A stretch of DNA of 64,000 nt from Halobacillus mangrovi (GCF_002097535.1 NZ_CP020772.1:1922001-1986000), one strand, 5' to 3'; positions 39,237 through 48,279 are shown, numbered from the stretch's first letter. Numbers and translations are program-made. The notes: generated by a model from the sequence alone, not told the origin.

Positions 39237-40090
39237 TATTGAATAAGTTGATGCTTTTTCCCTGTATCATCTTCAAATAAGACCATCAGGTGTTTGCCAT
39301 TATTATCAAACAGAATTAAGGGAATATAGCTTTGGATCGGATGATTGGTTTGCGTATCAGCAATTCCCAGGATGTAGTTTTTGTAAAGACCTTCCCAAAG
39401 CTGTCCTTTGATTCGTTGAAAGTTTTCTTCGGTCGTTCCTGGGAATGGTTTATCCTCATAATCGGCTAAAGCTGTCAGCGGAACGAGCGTGTATTGGTTT
39501 CTTGGAACTTGGTAGTAATTGAGCAATTCCTCCCATTGAGCTTCAATTTGCTGCTGTATACTATGATCCAGCCGCTTTTTCCATTCCTTTTCTTCAGAAG
39601 AAGAAGGTTCATGGAACGCTGTACGAGTAGAATGAGGGGAGTCGATGACATATAGAGTATCTTTAGAAGTCGCTTGGATACTCTTTATCGGTTCTTCTCC
39701 CCGATGTATTTCACCATGATGAAAACTGATCGCCTCATATTTCTTACTATCCTCACCGTGCAGCGACGTCTGCTTAGATATTTCTGATACGTTCTCCTCC
39801 CATTTGCTCATAATTCCTTTTAAGCGTCCATTCACATAGAGTAGAGAAACATCCTGACGCAAATACATTTTCTCATCTGTCTTTGAAGACATATCCCAAA
39901 GAACCTCATACTCATCTTCATCTTCCTGCGAGGCAAATTCTAAATTAGTCTTATAGGAAGTGAATTGACTCTTTTCATCAAGTGGAAAGTACTTAATGAC
40001 AGCTTCCTCACGAAAATACTCTCCCAAAAAAGCAATAAACAAAGCTAGAACAAGAGGACCCAGCACCCAGTACAACCACACTTTTTTCAT
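39230..40090 (-). CDS. Membrane-anchored protein of unknown function
   Basis: I do not recognise this 286-residue protein. It has a basic start, one N-terminal helix (about residues 5-23, VLGPLVLALFIAFLGEYF) and a soluble, highly charged remainder, presumably outside the membrane. The C-terminal part contains YQVPRNQYTLVPL and SYIPLILFDNNGKHLMVLFED, which read like a beta-rich domain. AAGGGGATG precedes the ATG. It is divergent from the spoVAF-like gene (160 bases) and overlaps the end of gluP tail to tail. It is an insertion relative to B. subtilis as I remember it. Confidence 0.8.
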   Translation of the reverse strand: MKKVWLYWVLGPLVLALFIAFLGEYFREEAVIKYFPLDEKSQFTSYKTNLEFASQEDEDEYEVLWDMSSKTDEKMYLRQDVSLLYVNGRLKGIMSKWEENVSEISKQTSLHGEDSKKYEAISFHHGEIHRGEEPIKSIQATSKDTLYVIDSPHSTRTAFHEPSSSEEKEWKKRLDHSIQQQIEAQWEELLNYYQVPRNQYTLVPLTALADYEDKPFPGTTEENFQRIKGQLWEGLYKNYILGIADTQTNHPIQSYIPLILFDNNGKHLMVLFEDDTGKKHQLIQYY

Positions 40091-40249
40091 AAAAACATCC
40101 CCTTAAAATCTATCCTATAAGTGGTTATGTATATGGTTATAGATATGTATGAAATAGAGAGGACATGCCTAAAAAACGAGTGAGCTACGTGTATGATTTC
40201 TTTCATTTGGCAAAAACTAATCCTCATAAAGAAAAGAGGAGGAAATCCA

Positions 40250-41704
40250 ATGGAAGACAAGCAGCCTCTCTTTCAAAGTTACGAGAAAAATGTAGCTTAT
40301 CTGCGTGACCGTCTAGGTGTGGAAGAAAGCTTTGATATGATTCACCTCGATCTCGTTTACGCGGGCCGGGGGATGTCTCTTTTCCTAGTTGACGGTTTTG
40401 TAAAGGATGACATCCTTCACTATTTAATGAAGCTTTTGTCAAAATTAGACCCAGATCAGCTCGACCCTGATCCACTTAAGAAATTATTGCAAACTCATCT
40501 GCCGTATGTCGAGCTTGATCAGGAGAAAGATTTGAATAAAGCAGCCGACACTGTGCTCGCGGGGCCGACTGCACTTGTTGTAGAAGGCATCGATGAAGTA
40601 ATCCTGATTGATGCAAGGACTTATCCTGTTCGCGGACCACAAGAACCTGATTTAGAGCGGGTTGTAAGAGGGTCTCGAGACGGATTTGTTGAGACGATCA
40701 TTTTTAATACCGCGTTGACCCGAAGAAGAATAAGAGACCGTTCTCTTCGTATGGAGTATATTCAGATCGGGCGTAGGTCGCAAACGGACGTGTGTCTTTG
40801 CTATTTAAAAGACATTGCTGATCAAGACAGAGTAGAACACTTACAGCGGGTGTTGAAAGAGATCGACACGGATGCACTCCCGATGGCTGAGAAAACGATT
40901 GAAGAGTTTATCAGTGGTCGGCATTGGAACCCTTATCCTGTTATCCGTTATACGGAAAGGCCGGATACAGCAGCAGCTCATCTATATGAAGGACATATAT
41001 TAATCATTATTGACGGGTCTCCAAGCGTAATGATTACACCGGCTACCCTATGGCACCATTTACAGCATGCGGAAGAATATAGACAGAAGCCGCTTGTTGG
41101 TGCTTACTTAAGGTGGATTCGGTTTATCGCATTTTTCGCTTCTATCTTTGTATTGCCGCTTTATTTCCTTTTGTCAATGCAACCTGAGTTGTTACCTGAA
41201 AATTTGTCGTTTCTAGGGCCTTCTGAGGCTGGGGTGATCCCCTTACTAGGTCAGTTTCTCATAGCGGAAATTGGAATTGACATGCTTAGAATGGCTGCTA
41301 TCCATACTCCATCATCTTTAGCTACTGCTTTAGGGTTAGTTGCAGCAATTCTAATCGGCCAAGTAGCGGTCGAGGTAGGTTTGTTTTCAAGTGAAGTTGT
41401 CTTATATCTGGCACTGGCTGCTATCGGTACTTTTGCTACTCCAAGTTATGAATTGGCATTAGCAGATCGAATTACAAGGATTGTTTTACTTGTCGTCACA
41501 GGTCTTTTTGGTCTGAAAGGTTATGTCATTGGAGTTACTTTTTGGCTTATATATCTTGCAAGCATGCAGACGTTTAAAACGCCTTACCTATGGCCATTCC
41601 TGCCTTTCTCTTGGAAGCCATTACGCGATGTGCTTGTACGTTCTCCAATTCCTCTCAAAAACAGGAGGCCGGCGTTTTTACATCCCAAGGACCCTGACCG
41701 TTAA
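40250..41704 (+). CDS. SpoVAF-like / GerA family spore germination protein
   Basis: A 484-residue protein of the GerA/SpoVAF family. The N-terminal 310 residues are soluble (NVAYLRDRLGVEESFDMIHLDL, TALVVEGIDEVILIDARTYPVRGPQEPD) and the C-terminal part has about five helices (RFIAFFASIFVLPLYFLLS, GLVAAILIGQVAVEVGL, LTRIVLLVVTGLFGLKG). The start and the YAGRGMSLFLVDGFVKDDI region resemble SpoVAF more than receptor GerAA. SpoVAF normally sits in spoVA; here it stands alone. ATG 40250 follows AAGAGGAGGAAA. Confidence 0.85.
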   Translation: MEDKQPLFQSYEKNVAYLRDRLGVEESFDMIHLDLVYAGRGMSLFLVDGFVKDDILHYLMKLLSKLDPDQLDPDPLKKLLQTHLPYVELDQEKDLNKAADTVLAGPTALVVEGIDEVILIDARTYPVRGPQEPDLERVVRGSRDGFVETIIFNTALTRRRIRDRSLRMEYIQIGRRSQTDVCLCYLKDIADQDRVEHLQRVLKEIDTDALPMAEKTIEEFISGRHWNPYPVIRYTERPDTAAAHLYEGHILIIIDGSPSVMITPATLWHHLQHAEEYRQKPLVGAYLRWIRFIAFFASIFVLPLYFLLSMQPELLPENLSFLGPSEAGVIPLLGQFLIAEIGIDMLRMAAIHTPSSLATALGLVAAILIGQVAVEVGLFSSEVVLYLALAAIGTFATPSYELALADRITRIVLLVVTGLFGLKGYVIGVTFWLIYLASMQTFKTPYLWPFLPFSWKPLRDVLVRSPIPLKNRRPAFLHPKDPDR

Positions 41705-41718
41705 TAAGTCGGGGTTTT
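41692..41718 (+). terminator. Possible weak terminator at the end of the spoVAF-like gene
   Basis: CCCTGAC pairs with GTCGGGG (one G-T) around an eight-base loop, followed by TTTT. The left arm is inside the coding region. Confidence 0.4.
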
Positions 41719-41721
41719 CCA

Positions 41722-41752
41722 TTTTCAATATGACTCGCAATTGGTATAATAA
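41722..41752 (+). promoter_or_regulatory. Candidate promoter of yqgQ-glcK
   Basis: A consensus -10 TATAAT near 41746-41751 with a weak TTTTCA 17 bases upstream, about 17 bases before the yqgQ start. Confidence 0.45.
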
Positions 41753-41767
41753 TGTTGGTGATGAATA

Positions 41768-41983
41768 ATGAAAACGATTTATGATATTCAGCAATTCTTA
41801 AAAAAATTTGGGACCTTCATATATGTTGGCGACCGGCTGGCAGATTTAGAGTTAATGGAAGATGAGGTCCGTGAGCTATACAAATCTCAATGCATGAGTC
41901 AAGAGGACTTTCAAATGGCCATGCTCCTGTTACGGGGAGAAATAGCAAGGATGAGAGACAAAAATGAAGGGGAGTGGCTATAA
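41768..41983 (+). CDS. yqgQ: YqgQ family protein (DUF910)
   Basis: A 71-residue helical protein starting MKTIYDIQQFLKKFGTFIYV, with GDRLADLELMEDEVRELY. This matches the small DUF910/YqgQ family, which always precedes glucokinase in Bacillus and has an unknown role, possibly nucleic-acid binding. The ribosome site is weak (GTGATGA). Its stop is two bases before the glcK start, so expression is linked. Confidence 0.88.
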   Translation: MKTIYDIQQFLKKFGTFIYVGDRLADLELMEDEVRELYKSQCMSQEDFQMAMLLLRGEIARMRDKNEGEWL

Positions 41984-41984
41984 A

Positions 41985-42947
41985 ATGAGTGAAGTCTATT
42001 TCATTGGAGCCGATGTGGGAGGAACAACCGTCAAATTAGCCATTGTTAAGGAAAATGGTGAGATCGTACACAAGTGGGAAATTCATACGAACACAGACAA
42101 TCAAGGAAAGTCTATTCCAGAGGATATACATAAATCGATTGAAGAAAAGTTAGTTGAACAAGAGATAACTAAGGAAAAAATCGCTGGAATTGGTGCAGGT
42201 GCTCCTGGCTTTGTTGATACCAATACAGGTTTCATTTATGAAGCAGTTAATATTGGATGGAAGGACTTTGATTTTGGGAATAAATTAAAGGAGTTATCTG
42301 GATTACCAGTCTGGGTAGACAATGACGCAAACTTAGCCGCTCTTGGAGAAAATTGGCTTGGTGCAGGTCATGGGTCACAGGAGCTTATTGCAGTCACTTT
42401 AGGAACGGGGGTCGGCGGCGGTATTATCTCGAATGGCCAGATTTTAAATGGAGCTAATGGTACGGCAGCAGAGATCGGGCACGTGACGGTAATTCGTGAA
42501 GGTGGAGCTCCTTGTAATTGTGGAAAAACAGGTTGTCTAGAAACAGAAGCATCAGCGACAGGAATTGTAAGGAAAGCAAAAGCCATAGCGGAAGACTATC
42601 CAGAATCATCTCTTAAATCCCTCCTATCCTCAGATGCTTTAACAGCTAAAGACGTTTTTGAGATGGCCTCAAATGGCGACGAAGCAAGTCAGGCCGTCCT
42701 TAACGATGTCATGGATACTCTTGGGATGGCAATCGCTAATTTGGCAATTGCTATTAATCCAGAAAAGATCGTCATAGGCGGGGGAGTTTCCCAGGCAGGT
42801 GAACAACTATTAAACCCTTTACAAGAGGCCTTCAAGAAATATGCCTTAAGAAGAATAGCTTCAGCATCTAGTTTTCAGATTGCACAGCTAGGAAATGATG
42901 CAGGAGTTATTGGGGGCGCATACCTAGTAAAAAATAATCAAAAATAA
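41985..42947 (+). CDS. glcK: ROK family glucokinase
   Basis: Phosphorylates glucose to glucose-6-phosphate with ATP. The 320-residue protein has the phosphate loop GADVGGTTVKLAIV, the catalytic DNDANLAALGE, the ROK zinc motif with CNCGKTGCLE, and EIGHVTV. ATG 41985 is nine bases after AAGGGGAG inside yqgQ; a longer frame overlaps yqgQ. As in B. subtilis it would handle glucose released inside the cell rather than PTS-imported glucose. Confidence 0.95.
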   Translation: MSEVYFIGADVGGTTVKLAIVKENGEIVHKWEIHTNTDNQGKSIPEDIHKSIEEKLVEQEITKEKIAGIGAGAPGFVDTNTGFIYEAVNIGWKDFDFGNKLKELSGLPVWVDNDANLAALGENWLGAGHGSQELIAVTLGTGVGGGIISNGQILNGANGTAAEIGHVTVIREGGAPCNCGKTGCLETEASATGIVRKAKAIAEDYPESSLKSLLSSDALTAKDVFEMASNGDEASQAVLNDVMDTLGMAIANLAIAINPEKIVIGGGVSQAGEQLLNPLQEAFKKYALRRIASASSFQIAQLGNDAGVIGGAYLVKNNQK

Positions 42948-42981
42948 AAAAGTTGGAGCAGAAGATGCTCCAACTTTTTTT
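42946..42981 (+). terminator. Terminator after glcK
   Basis: An AAAAGTTGGAGCA / TGCTCCAACTTTT stem with a five-base loop and a T-run. Confidence 0.93.
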
Positions 42982-43250
42982 CATGGTTATAGTTCTGATT
43001 ACAGTTTATTTTCCAGTGTTTTTCTTATATGATAGATAAAGTGCATAGTCTTTTAATAATATTTGTATGTCACAAGTATGTAATATGCATGTCATCGTTT
43101 TATGAAACTTTTATGGTAAAATAATCGTCATAATAAAGTAAGCTGTTTAATAATTATTCTAAGTGGAATTTGTAAATAGAGTTGTTGATTCAGGTAAAAG
43201 ATCCGTTAACATTTTTTCCACCAGATAGATTAGAAGAGGGAGGAACCACC

Positions 43251-45122
43251 ATGCAATTGAATAAAATTCGCATGCCTTTATTTATATTAGCCACAATTTT
43301 ATTTGGCATTAAAACTTATGTGGTGTACAGGTTCATGTTCGATTTATCAATTGAAAACTCTATGCAGGAGTTTATCCTTTTTGTGAATCCTCTCGCAAGT
43401 GCCTATTTAATATTCGCGATAAGCGTATGGCTTAATCCAAAAAGACAGATGAAATACTTGCGCTGGACTTCATTGATTGGATCATTAATTTTATTCGTAA
43501 ACTTAATTTTTTACCGTAACTTTACGGATTTCATTACGATTCCTGTTTTATTTCAAGGGAATAATGCTGCTGACTTAACAGGAAGTTTTTTGACCTTGCT
43601 GCACATCGAAGATCTATTCATCTTCCTTGATGTAGCGATTATTTGGTATTTAAGTAAGCAGAAGTTCGATATGTCTATTCAACTGCCCACTCAAGGTAAG
43701 ATTGCTGCTACTGCAGTTACTTTCTTGTTGCTTGCTGGAAATGTTGTATTAGCAGAAATTGAGCGTCCAATGCTTTTTGTCCGTACATTTGACAGAGAGT
43801 ATCTTGTAAAAAACATCGGAATTTATAATTATCACTTATATGATGCTTCTATGCAGACAAAAACGAAAGCACAGCGTGTTTTAGCTGATGGAAGTGAAAT
43901 TAGTGAAATTGAATCCTATCTAGATAAAAACTCTCCTGATGGTCAAGCCAAAGATTCAGATTTATACGGTGTAGCAAAGGACAAGAATGTCATTTTTGTC
44001 AGTGTGGAATCCTTCCAGAATTTCCTGCTTGATTCTGAAATTAATGGAACGGAAACTACACCATTCTTAAACGATCTTAAAGAAAGCAAAGATACCATTT
44101 GGTTTAAAAATTTCTATCATCAAACAGCTCAGGGTAAAACTTCTGATTCAGAATTTATTGTAGAAAATTCACTTTATCCACTTGGCAGAGGCGCAGTATA
44201 TTTCACGAATGCTCAAAACGAGTACAATGCACTGCCTGAAATTCTAAGTGAAGAAGGATATGAAACTTCAGTGTTTCATGCAAACAATAAGAGCTTTTGG
44301 AATCGTGATGTTATGTATGAGAATGTAGGGTATGATGAGTTCTATGGTGAACAGTCTTATGAAGTGACTCCCGAGAATTCTTTCGGCTGGGGGCTTGAAG
44401 ATAAGGCATTCTTTGAACAATCGATCAAGTACCTGCAATCTCAAAAGCAGCCGTTCTACAGTAAATTTATTACGTTAACACACCACTTTCCATTTGAGAT
44501 GCCTGAGGATAAAGCCAATATAGATCAATACGACTCTGGTTCAAAAACATTAAATCATTATTTCCAAACAGCGCGTTATACAGACGAATCGCTGGAGCAG
44601 TTCTTCCAACAATTGAAGGATGCAGGTTTATATGAAGATTCGATTATTGTGCTAATGGGAGACCATTACGGAATCAGTGAGTATCATAACAAAGCTATGG
44701 GACAGTTCTTGGGTAAAGAAATAAATGGATACGAACATATCCAGCTGCAAAAAGTTCCCTTTATGGTTCACATTCCTGGATATGAGAACGGTGGGGTTAG
44801 GGAAGAAGTCGTCGGCCAGATTGATGTGAAACCGACATTGCTTCATCTCCTTGGAATTGGTAATAAAGATGATTTAACCTTTGGTGATAATATGTTCGCT
44901 GAAGACCGTAAGGATTTTATCGCCATGAGAGACGGCAGCTTTGTCAGTGAACAATATGTCTTTACCGATGGGGTATGTTACGATCGTTCAACGGGAGAAC
45001 AAATTTTAGAAGAAGAAGCAGAGGCATGTAATCCTATTAAGGAAAAAGCCGATCAGGAACTGCAGTATTCAGATAATATCATCTATGGTGACTTGTTCCG
45101 TTTTTACGATTTCAAACAGTAA
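43251..45122 (+). CDS. yqgS: LTA synthase family protein (YqgS-like)
   Basis: A glycerol-phosphate transferase of the lipoteichoic acid synthase family, or a primase-type relative. The 623-residue protein has five N-terminal membrane helices (to about 200) and an extracellular sulfatase-type domain with the metal site VESFQNF, the catalytic threonine in QGKTSDSEF and later the metal ligands GDHYGIS. ATG 43251 follows GAGGGAGGA; the longer frame upstream has no ribosome site. Position after glcK matches B. subtilis yqgS. Which LTA step it performs is not clear from sequence. Confidence 0.92.
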   Translation: MQLNKIRMPLFILATILFGIKTYVVYRFMFDLSIENSMQEFILFVNPLASAYLIFAISVWLNPKRQMKYLRWTSLIGSLILFVNLIFYRNFTDFITIPVLFQGNNAADLTGSFLTLLHIEDLFIFLDVAIIWYLSKQKFDMSIQLPTQGKIAATAVTFLLLAGNVVLAEIERPMLFVRTFDREYLVKNIGIYNYHLYDASMQTKTKAQRVLADGSEISEIESYLDKNSPDGQAKDSDLYGVAKDKNVIFVSVESFQNFLLDSEINGTETTPFLNDLKESKDTIWFKNFYHQTAQGKTSDSEFIVENSLYPLGRGAVYFTNAQNEYNALPEILSEEGYETSVFHANNKSFWNRDVMYENVGYDEFYGEQSYEVTPENSFGWGLEDKAFFEQSIKYLQSQKQPFYSKFITLTHHFPFEMPEDKANIDQYDSGSKTLNHYFQTARYTDESLEQFFQQLKDAGLYEDSIIVLMGDHYGISEYHNKAMGQFLGKEINGYEHIQLQKVPFMVHIPGYENGGVREEVVGQIDVKPTLLHLLGIGNKDDLTFGDNMFAEDRKDFIAMRDGSFVSEQYVFTDGVCYDRSTGEQILEEEAEACNPIKEKADQELQYSDNIIYGDLFRFYDFKQ

Positions 45123-45136
45123 AAATACTATTAAAT

Positions 45137-45171
45137 AATCACCGTGGCACATTGTGTCATGGTGGTTTTTT
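45137..45171 (+). terminator. Terminator after the LtaS-like gene
   Basis: AATCACCGTGGCACA pairs with TGTCATGGTGGTT through several G-T pairs and is followed by TTTTTT. Confidence 0.75.
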
Positions 45172-45249
45172 CATTTATTACATAATTTTATACGCAACCG
45201 GGTAATGATACTTACATACATACTTTGTTTTTGGAAAGAGAGGATGGTT

Positions 45250-45936
45250 ATGTTTCGTTTTGAGAATGTTACTCATGATCCATTAAAAAATCTTAATTTT
45301 TCGATTGAAAAAAATGAGAAGGTGATTTTATTTGGTCCTTCAGGGGCGGGGAAGAGTACGTTATTGTTCCTTTTTAACCGTCTAAGTGATCCAGAAGAAG
45401 GTTCTATCTTTTATAAAGGAGAACCGATTGAGAATTATTCAATAACCAAACTAAGAAAAAATGTCGGATTAGTGCTCCAGTCTCCGAATTTATTTCCAGG
45501 AACAGTCCTTGATAATTTAAAATATGGGCCACAGCTGTTCGGAGAATGGAAAGAAACGCATGCTGAAACATTACTGGACTATGTTCAGCTTCCCAAAAGT
45601 TACTTAGAGCGTGACGTTGATCAGCTCTCTGGTGGAGAGATGCAAAGGGTTTCTCTTGCTAGAACATTGGCTAACTCCCCTGAGGTGCTTTTACTTGACG
45701 AACCTACGAGTGCACTTGATTATAAAACAGCGGATGAGATAGAAGAAGTGTTAGAAGAATTAATTCGTGAGCATAAACTTACGATGCTGATGGTGACTCA
45801 TAACTTAAATCAAGCAAGGCGGTTAGGTGACAGAGGGTTGTTTATTATGGATGGTGAGCTTCAGGAGGATGGATTAATCCCTGATATGCTGGATCATCCA
45901 AATACCGAAAAATTATCAAAGTTTTTGGAAGAGTAG
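45250..45936 (+). CDS. ABC transporter ATPase, FetA/YjkB-like
   Basis: The ATPase of a two-gene metal exporter. The 228-residue protein has Walker A GPSGAGKS near residues 32-39, the Q-loop LVLQSPNLFPG, signature LSGGEMQR, Walker [13 protein letters not shown] and the switch His in MVTHNL. ATG 45250 is preceded by AGAGAGGA; an ATG two codons earlier overlaps that site. It lies 15 bases before the UPF0014 membrane gene, the pairing seen in FetAB (E. coli) and YjkBA (B. subtilis). Confidence 0.88.
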   Translation: MFRFENVTHDPLKNLNFSIEKNEKVILFGPSGAGKSTLLFLFNRLSDPEEGSIFYKGEPIENYSITKLRKNVGLVLQSPNLFPGTVLDNLKYGPQLFGEWKETHAETLLDYVQLPKSYLERDVDQLSGGEMQRVSLARTLANSPEVLLLDEPTSALDYKTADEIEEVLEELIREHKLTMLMVTHNLNQARRLGDRGLFIMDGELQEDGLIPDMLDHPNTEKLSKFLEE

Positions 45937-45951
45937 AGGATGTGATCGATT

Positions 45952-46737
45952 TTGGCACCTGAAGTATCTAACCAGTCATTATTATTTCTAATCATTTTTG
46001 TTGTTGTACCTTTAACATTGTCCTATATTTATCAGCTTGGTTTGAGTAAAAGCGTTATATGGTCCACCGTTCGCGGAACTGTCCAGTTATTTGCGATTGG
46101 TTACTTATTGACGTATTTATTTGACCTTCCGGCGATGGTCGGAATTCCAATAATGGTTGGAGTGATGATTATTGTTGCCTCCTTCCATGCAAGACAGAAA
46201 GGAAAAGAGCTTCCTTATGTACTTCCTGTCATTTTTATAGGACTTGTCATTATAGAAATCAGTGTGCTTACACTATGGCTTGTGTTTGATATGGTTCAAT
46301 TTCGTCCATCTGAGGTCATTCCTATGAGTGGAATGGTCATTGGAAACAGTATGGTGGCTATGGGGCTTGCATTAGAAAGAATGAAAAGTGAATTTAAGGA
46401 AAACAATGGAAGACTATTGGCTGCATTATCGCTCGGGGCAGAACCTAAACATGCATCACATTTAATTGTACGAAAGACGCTTAATGCAGCGTTAATCCCC
46501 AATATTGATCGATTGAAAACTATAGGGCTTGTGCAATTGCCAGGTATGATGACAGGTCTTATTTTAGGTGGAGTAGAGCCGGTCATGGCGATAAAATATC
46601 AGCTCGTCATTTCTCTTAGCATTTTTTCTTCTGTCTCATTAAGTGCTATGTTTGTCACATTAACGATGTATCAACATTTCTTCAATAAGAGTAAGCAGTT
46701 ATTGGAATCAGAAGAGGAAATCAGAAGTAAATCCTGA
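45952..46737 (+). CDS. FetB/YjkA-like membrane protein (UPF0014), iron export
   Basis: A 261-residue membrane protein with about six helices and the UPF0014 signatures STVRGTVQLFAIGYLL, MSGMVIGNSMVAMGLALERM and QLPGMMTGLILGG. Relatives paired with a FetA ATPase export iron and raise oxidative stress tolerance. The start is TTG 45952 behind AGAGGATGTGATC, a rather long spacing, so the exact start is uncertain. It forms an operon with the ATPase upstream. Confidence 0.88.
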   Translation: MAPEVSNQSLLFLIIFVVVPLTLSYIYQLGLSKSVIWSTVRGTVQLFAIGYLLTYLFDLPAMVGIPIMVGVMIIVASFHARQKGKELPYVLPVIFIGLVIIEISVLTLWLVFDMVQFRPSEVIPMSGMVIGNSMVAMGLALERMKSEFKENNGRLLAALSLGAEPKHASHLIVRKTLNAALIPNIDRLKTIGLVQLPGMMTGLILGGVEPVMAIKYQLVISLSIFSSVSLSAMFVTLTMYQHFFNKSKQLLESEEEIRSKS

Positions 46738-46747
46738 TAAAATAAAA

Positions 46748-46786
46748 AAATCGAGCCACTCATAGAGTGGCTCGATTTGTTTTTTT
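46748..46786. terminator. Terminator between the UPF0014 gene and yqgW
   Basis: AAATCGAGCCACTC / GAGTGGCTCGATTT (nearly perfect) followed by seven Ts; it touches the stop codon of the convergent yqgW. Confidence 0.93.
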
Positions 46787-46949
46787 ACCCAAACAAGTTA
46801 GAGTAAATCGTCATGATGGAGAACCATCCAAACATTAATGCTGAGACGGCTGCAAAAAGAACGGCAAAGAAATTTTTCGATTTCATCTCACGGAAGACGG
46901 CAAATACACAAAGAATTGCAACGAGTAAAAGAAGAATAGCTGTTACCAA
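46785..46949 (-). CDS. yqgW: DUF2759 small membrane protein (YqgW-like)
   Basis: A 54-residue protein with two hydrophobic helices, VTAILLLLVAILCVFAVF and FFAVLFAAVSALMFGWF, joined by a basic REMKSKN turn. It fits the DUF2759 family of Bacillus YqgW, which sits just before yqgX. TTG 46949 has GGGGGTG six bases upstream; a GTG three codons earlier is an alternative. Function unknown. Confidence 0.75.
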   Translation of the reverse strand: MVTAILLLLVAILCVFAVFREMKSKNFFAVLFAAVSALMFGWFSIMTIYSNLFG

Positions 46950-47110
46950 GTTCAGCACCCCCAATATCCCTTTTCTTTATTATCATCCTTAAAGTACGGA
47001 TGTTATACTATATGTAGCTCAATTCAGTCCATATTTATTTTATAGCATAATAGGTAAAATGTCGAGTGATCTTAGATGATTTTATTAAATAACAGAGAGG
47101 TGTTCATCCA

Positions 47111-47734
47111 TTGATTAAAATTTCTCGATTACCACTTGGTCCGATGGCCACAAACGCTTATATAATATATGAAAATAAACAAGCGGTCGTCATCGATCCG
47201 GGCGGGGATTTCAACAAATTAGATGCTTTCCTTAAGGAAAGAGAGCTTACCGTGAAAGCGATTCTTTTGACACATGCACACTTTGACCATATTGGAGCAG
47301 TGGACGAAGTTAGACAGGCTTACGATGCGCCAGTATATATTCATGAGGCTGAGGCGGATTGGCTGTCAGATCCTTCTCAAAACGGCTCAGGATTATTCCA
47401 AATAGGAGAAATAAAAGCAGGACCTGCTGATTATTTCTTTGAAATAGGTCAAATGGAAATCGCTGGATTCTCATTTGAAGTTCGTCATACCCCAGGGCAT
47501 TCACCTGGAAGTGTTTCCTTTGTATTTAGAAATCAAAGGTTTACGGTAGCCGGAGATACTTTATTCCAACGAGGTATGGGCAGGACTGATTTGCCAGGGG
47601 GAGATCGTAAAGAGCTCGAAAAGAGTATCCAGGAGCAGCTTTTCAGTCTCCGTAATGATATGCGCATTTATCCAGGCCACGGGCTGCCTACAACTATTGA
47701 AGAAGAAAAAAGGGAAAACCCTTTCTTTACTTAA
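47111..47734 (+). CDS. yqgX: Metallo-beta-lactamase fold hydrolase (YqgX-like)
   Basis: A 207-residue zinc hydrolase of the glyoxalase II-like group, related to B. subtilis YqgX (bacillithiol-dependent glyoxalase pathway in some reports). It has the zinc motif THAHFDHIG near residues 55-63, further ligands in HTPGHSPGS, GDTLF and YPGHG. It starts at TTG 47111, eight bases after GAGAGGTG. The gene order with yqgW and yqgY is as in B. subtilis. The exact substrate cannot be read from sequence. Confidence 0.88.
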   Translation: MIKISRLPLGPMATNAYIIYENKQAVVIDPGGDFNKLDAFLKERELTVKAILLTHAHFDHIGAVDEVRQAYDAPVYIHEAEADWLSDPSQNGSGLFQIGEIKAGPADYFFEIGQMEIAGFSFEVRHTPGHSPGSVSFVFRNQRFTVAGDTLFQRGMGRTDLPGGDRKELEKSIQEQLFSLRNDMRIYPGHGLPTTIEEEKRENPFFT

Positions 47735-47744
47735 GAGAAAGTAA

Positions 47745-47780
47745 AAAAATCCTGTTATCCAATGAGGATAACAGGATTTT
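47745..47780. terminator. Terminator between yqgX and yqgY
   Basis: A 15-base perfect stem (AAAATCCTGTTATCC / GGATAACAGGATTTT) with a five-base loop, flanked by A- and T-runs, between convergent genes. Confidence 0.95.
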
Positions 47781-47781
47781 T

Positions 47782-48027
47782 TTAGTGACCACCGAAACTC
47801 GGTACCAGAATAAATGATGAATAGTACGTGAATCCAATCATGAAAACTGTCAAGTATGAGAAAAATATGTATACATACATACGTTCTGACAGTTTAAGGT
47901 AGCCAACAGTAAGGAAAAAAGCCGTTTGAACTAAAGATAATAATGCCGCTTCCATCATATCGCCTGCAAAAAACATAACAGCGAAAATACCTGTCCAAAA
48001 GGCCAGCACTCGAAACATACGATCCAT
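47782..48027 (-). CDS. yqgY: DUF2626 family membrane protein (YqgY-like)
   Basis: An 81-residue protein with three hydrophobic segments (VLAFWTGIFAVMFFAGDMM, LLSLVQTAFFLTVGYL, YVYIFFSYLTVFMIGF), beginning MDRMFRVLAFW. Length and sequence fit the DUF2626 family (B. subtilis YqgY, also 81 residues) in the same location. GGAGGGGGAAA precedes the ATG. Function unknown. Confidence 0.85.
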   Translation of the reverse strand: MDRMFRVLAFWTGIFAVMFFAGDMMEAALLSLVQTAFFLTVGYLKLSERMYVYIFFSYLTVFMIGFTYYSSFILVPSFGGH

Positions 48028-48201
48028 GCTTTTTCCCCCTCCTTTTTCATCGTTAAACTATCATTCATATTATAAACGACCCATAATTAAATGTAAATAA
48101 ATCGATGAGTTCCTCCTGCATTAAAGTAGAGGATCTATTTAATACCGTTCCCTGATTTTGTAGAAAAAACACGACTTAAATAAAAAAATTTGCGAAATTG
48201 G

Positions 48202-48226
48202 GTTTAAAATATTGTACAAAGGTTAT
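48202..48226 (+). promoter_or_regulatory. Sigma-B-like promoter of mgsR
   Basis: GTTTAA (48202-48207), a 13-base spacer and GGTTAT (48221-48226), one base off the GGGTAT -10 of sigma-B promoters. In B. subtilis mgsR belongs to the sigma-B regulon. Confidence 0.5.
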
Positions 48227-48279
48227 ACATTGACTGTACAATATAAAATGTACTTAATCTTAATTAGGGAGCGTTGAAA

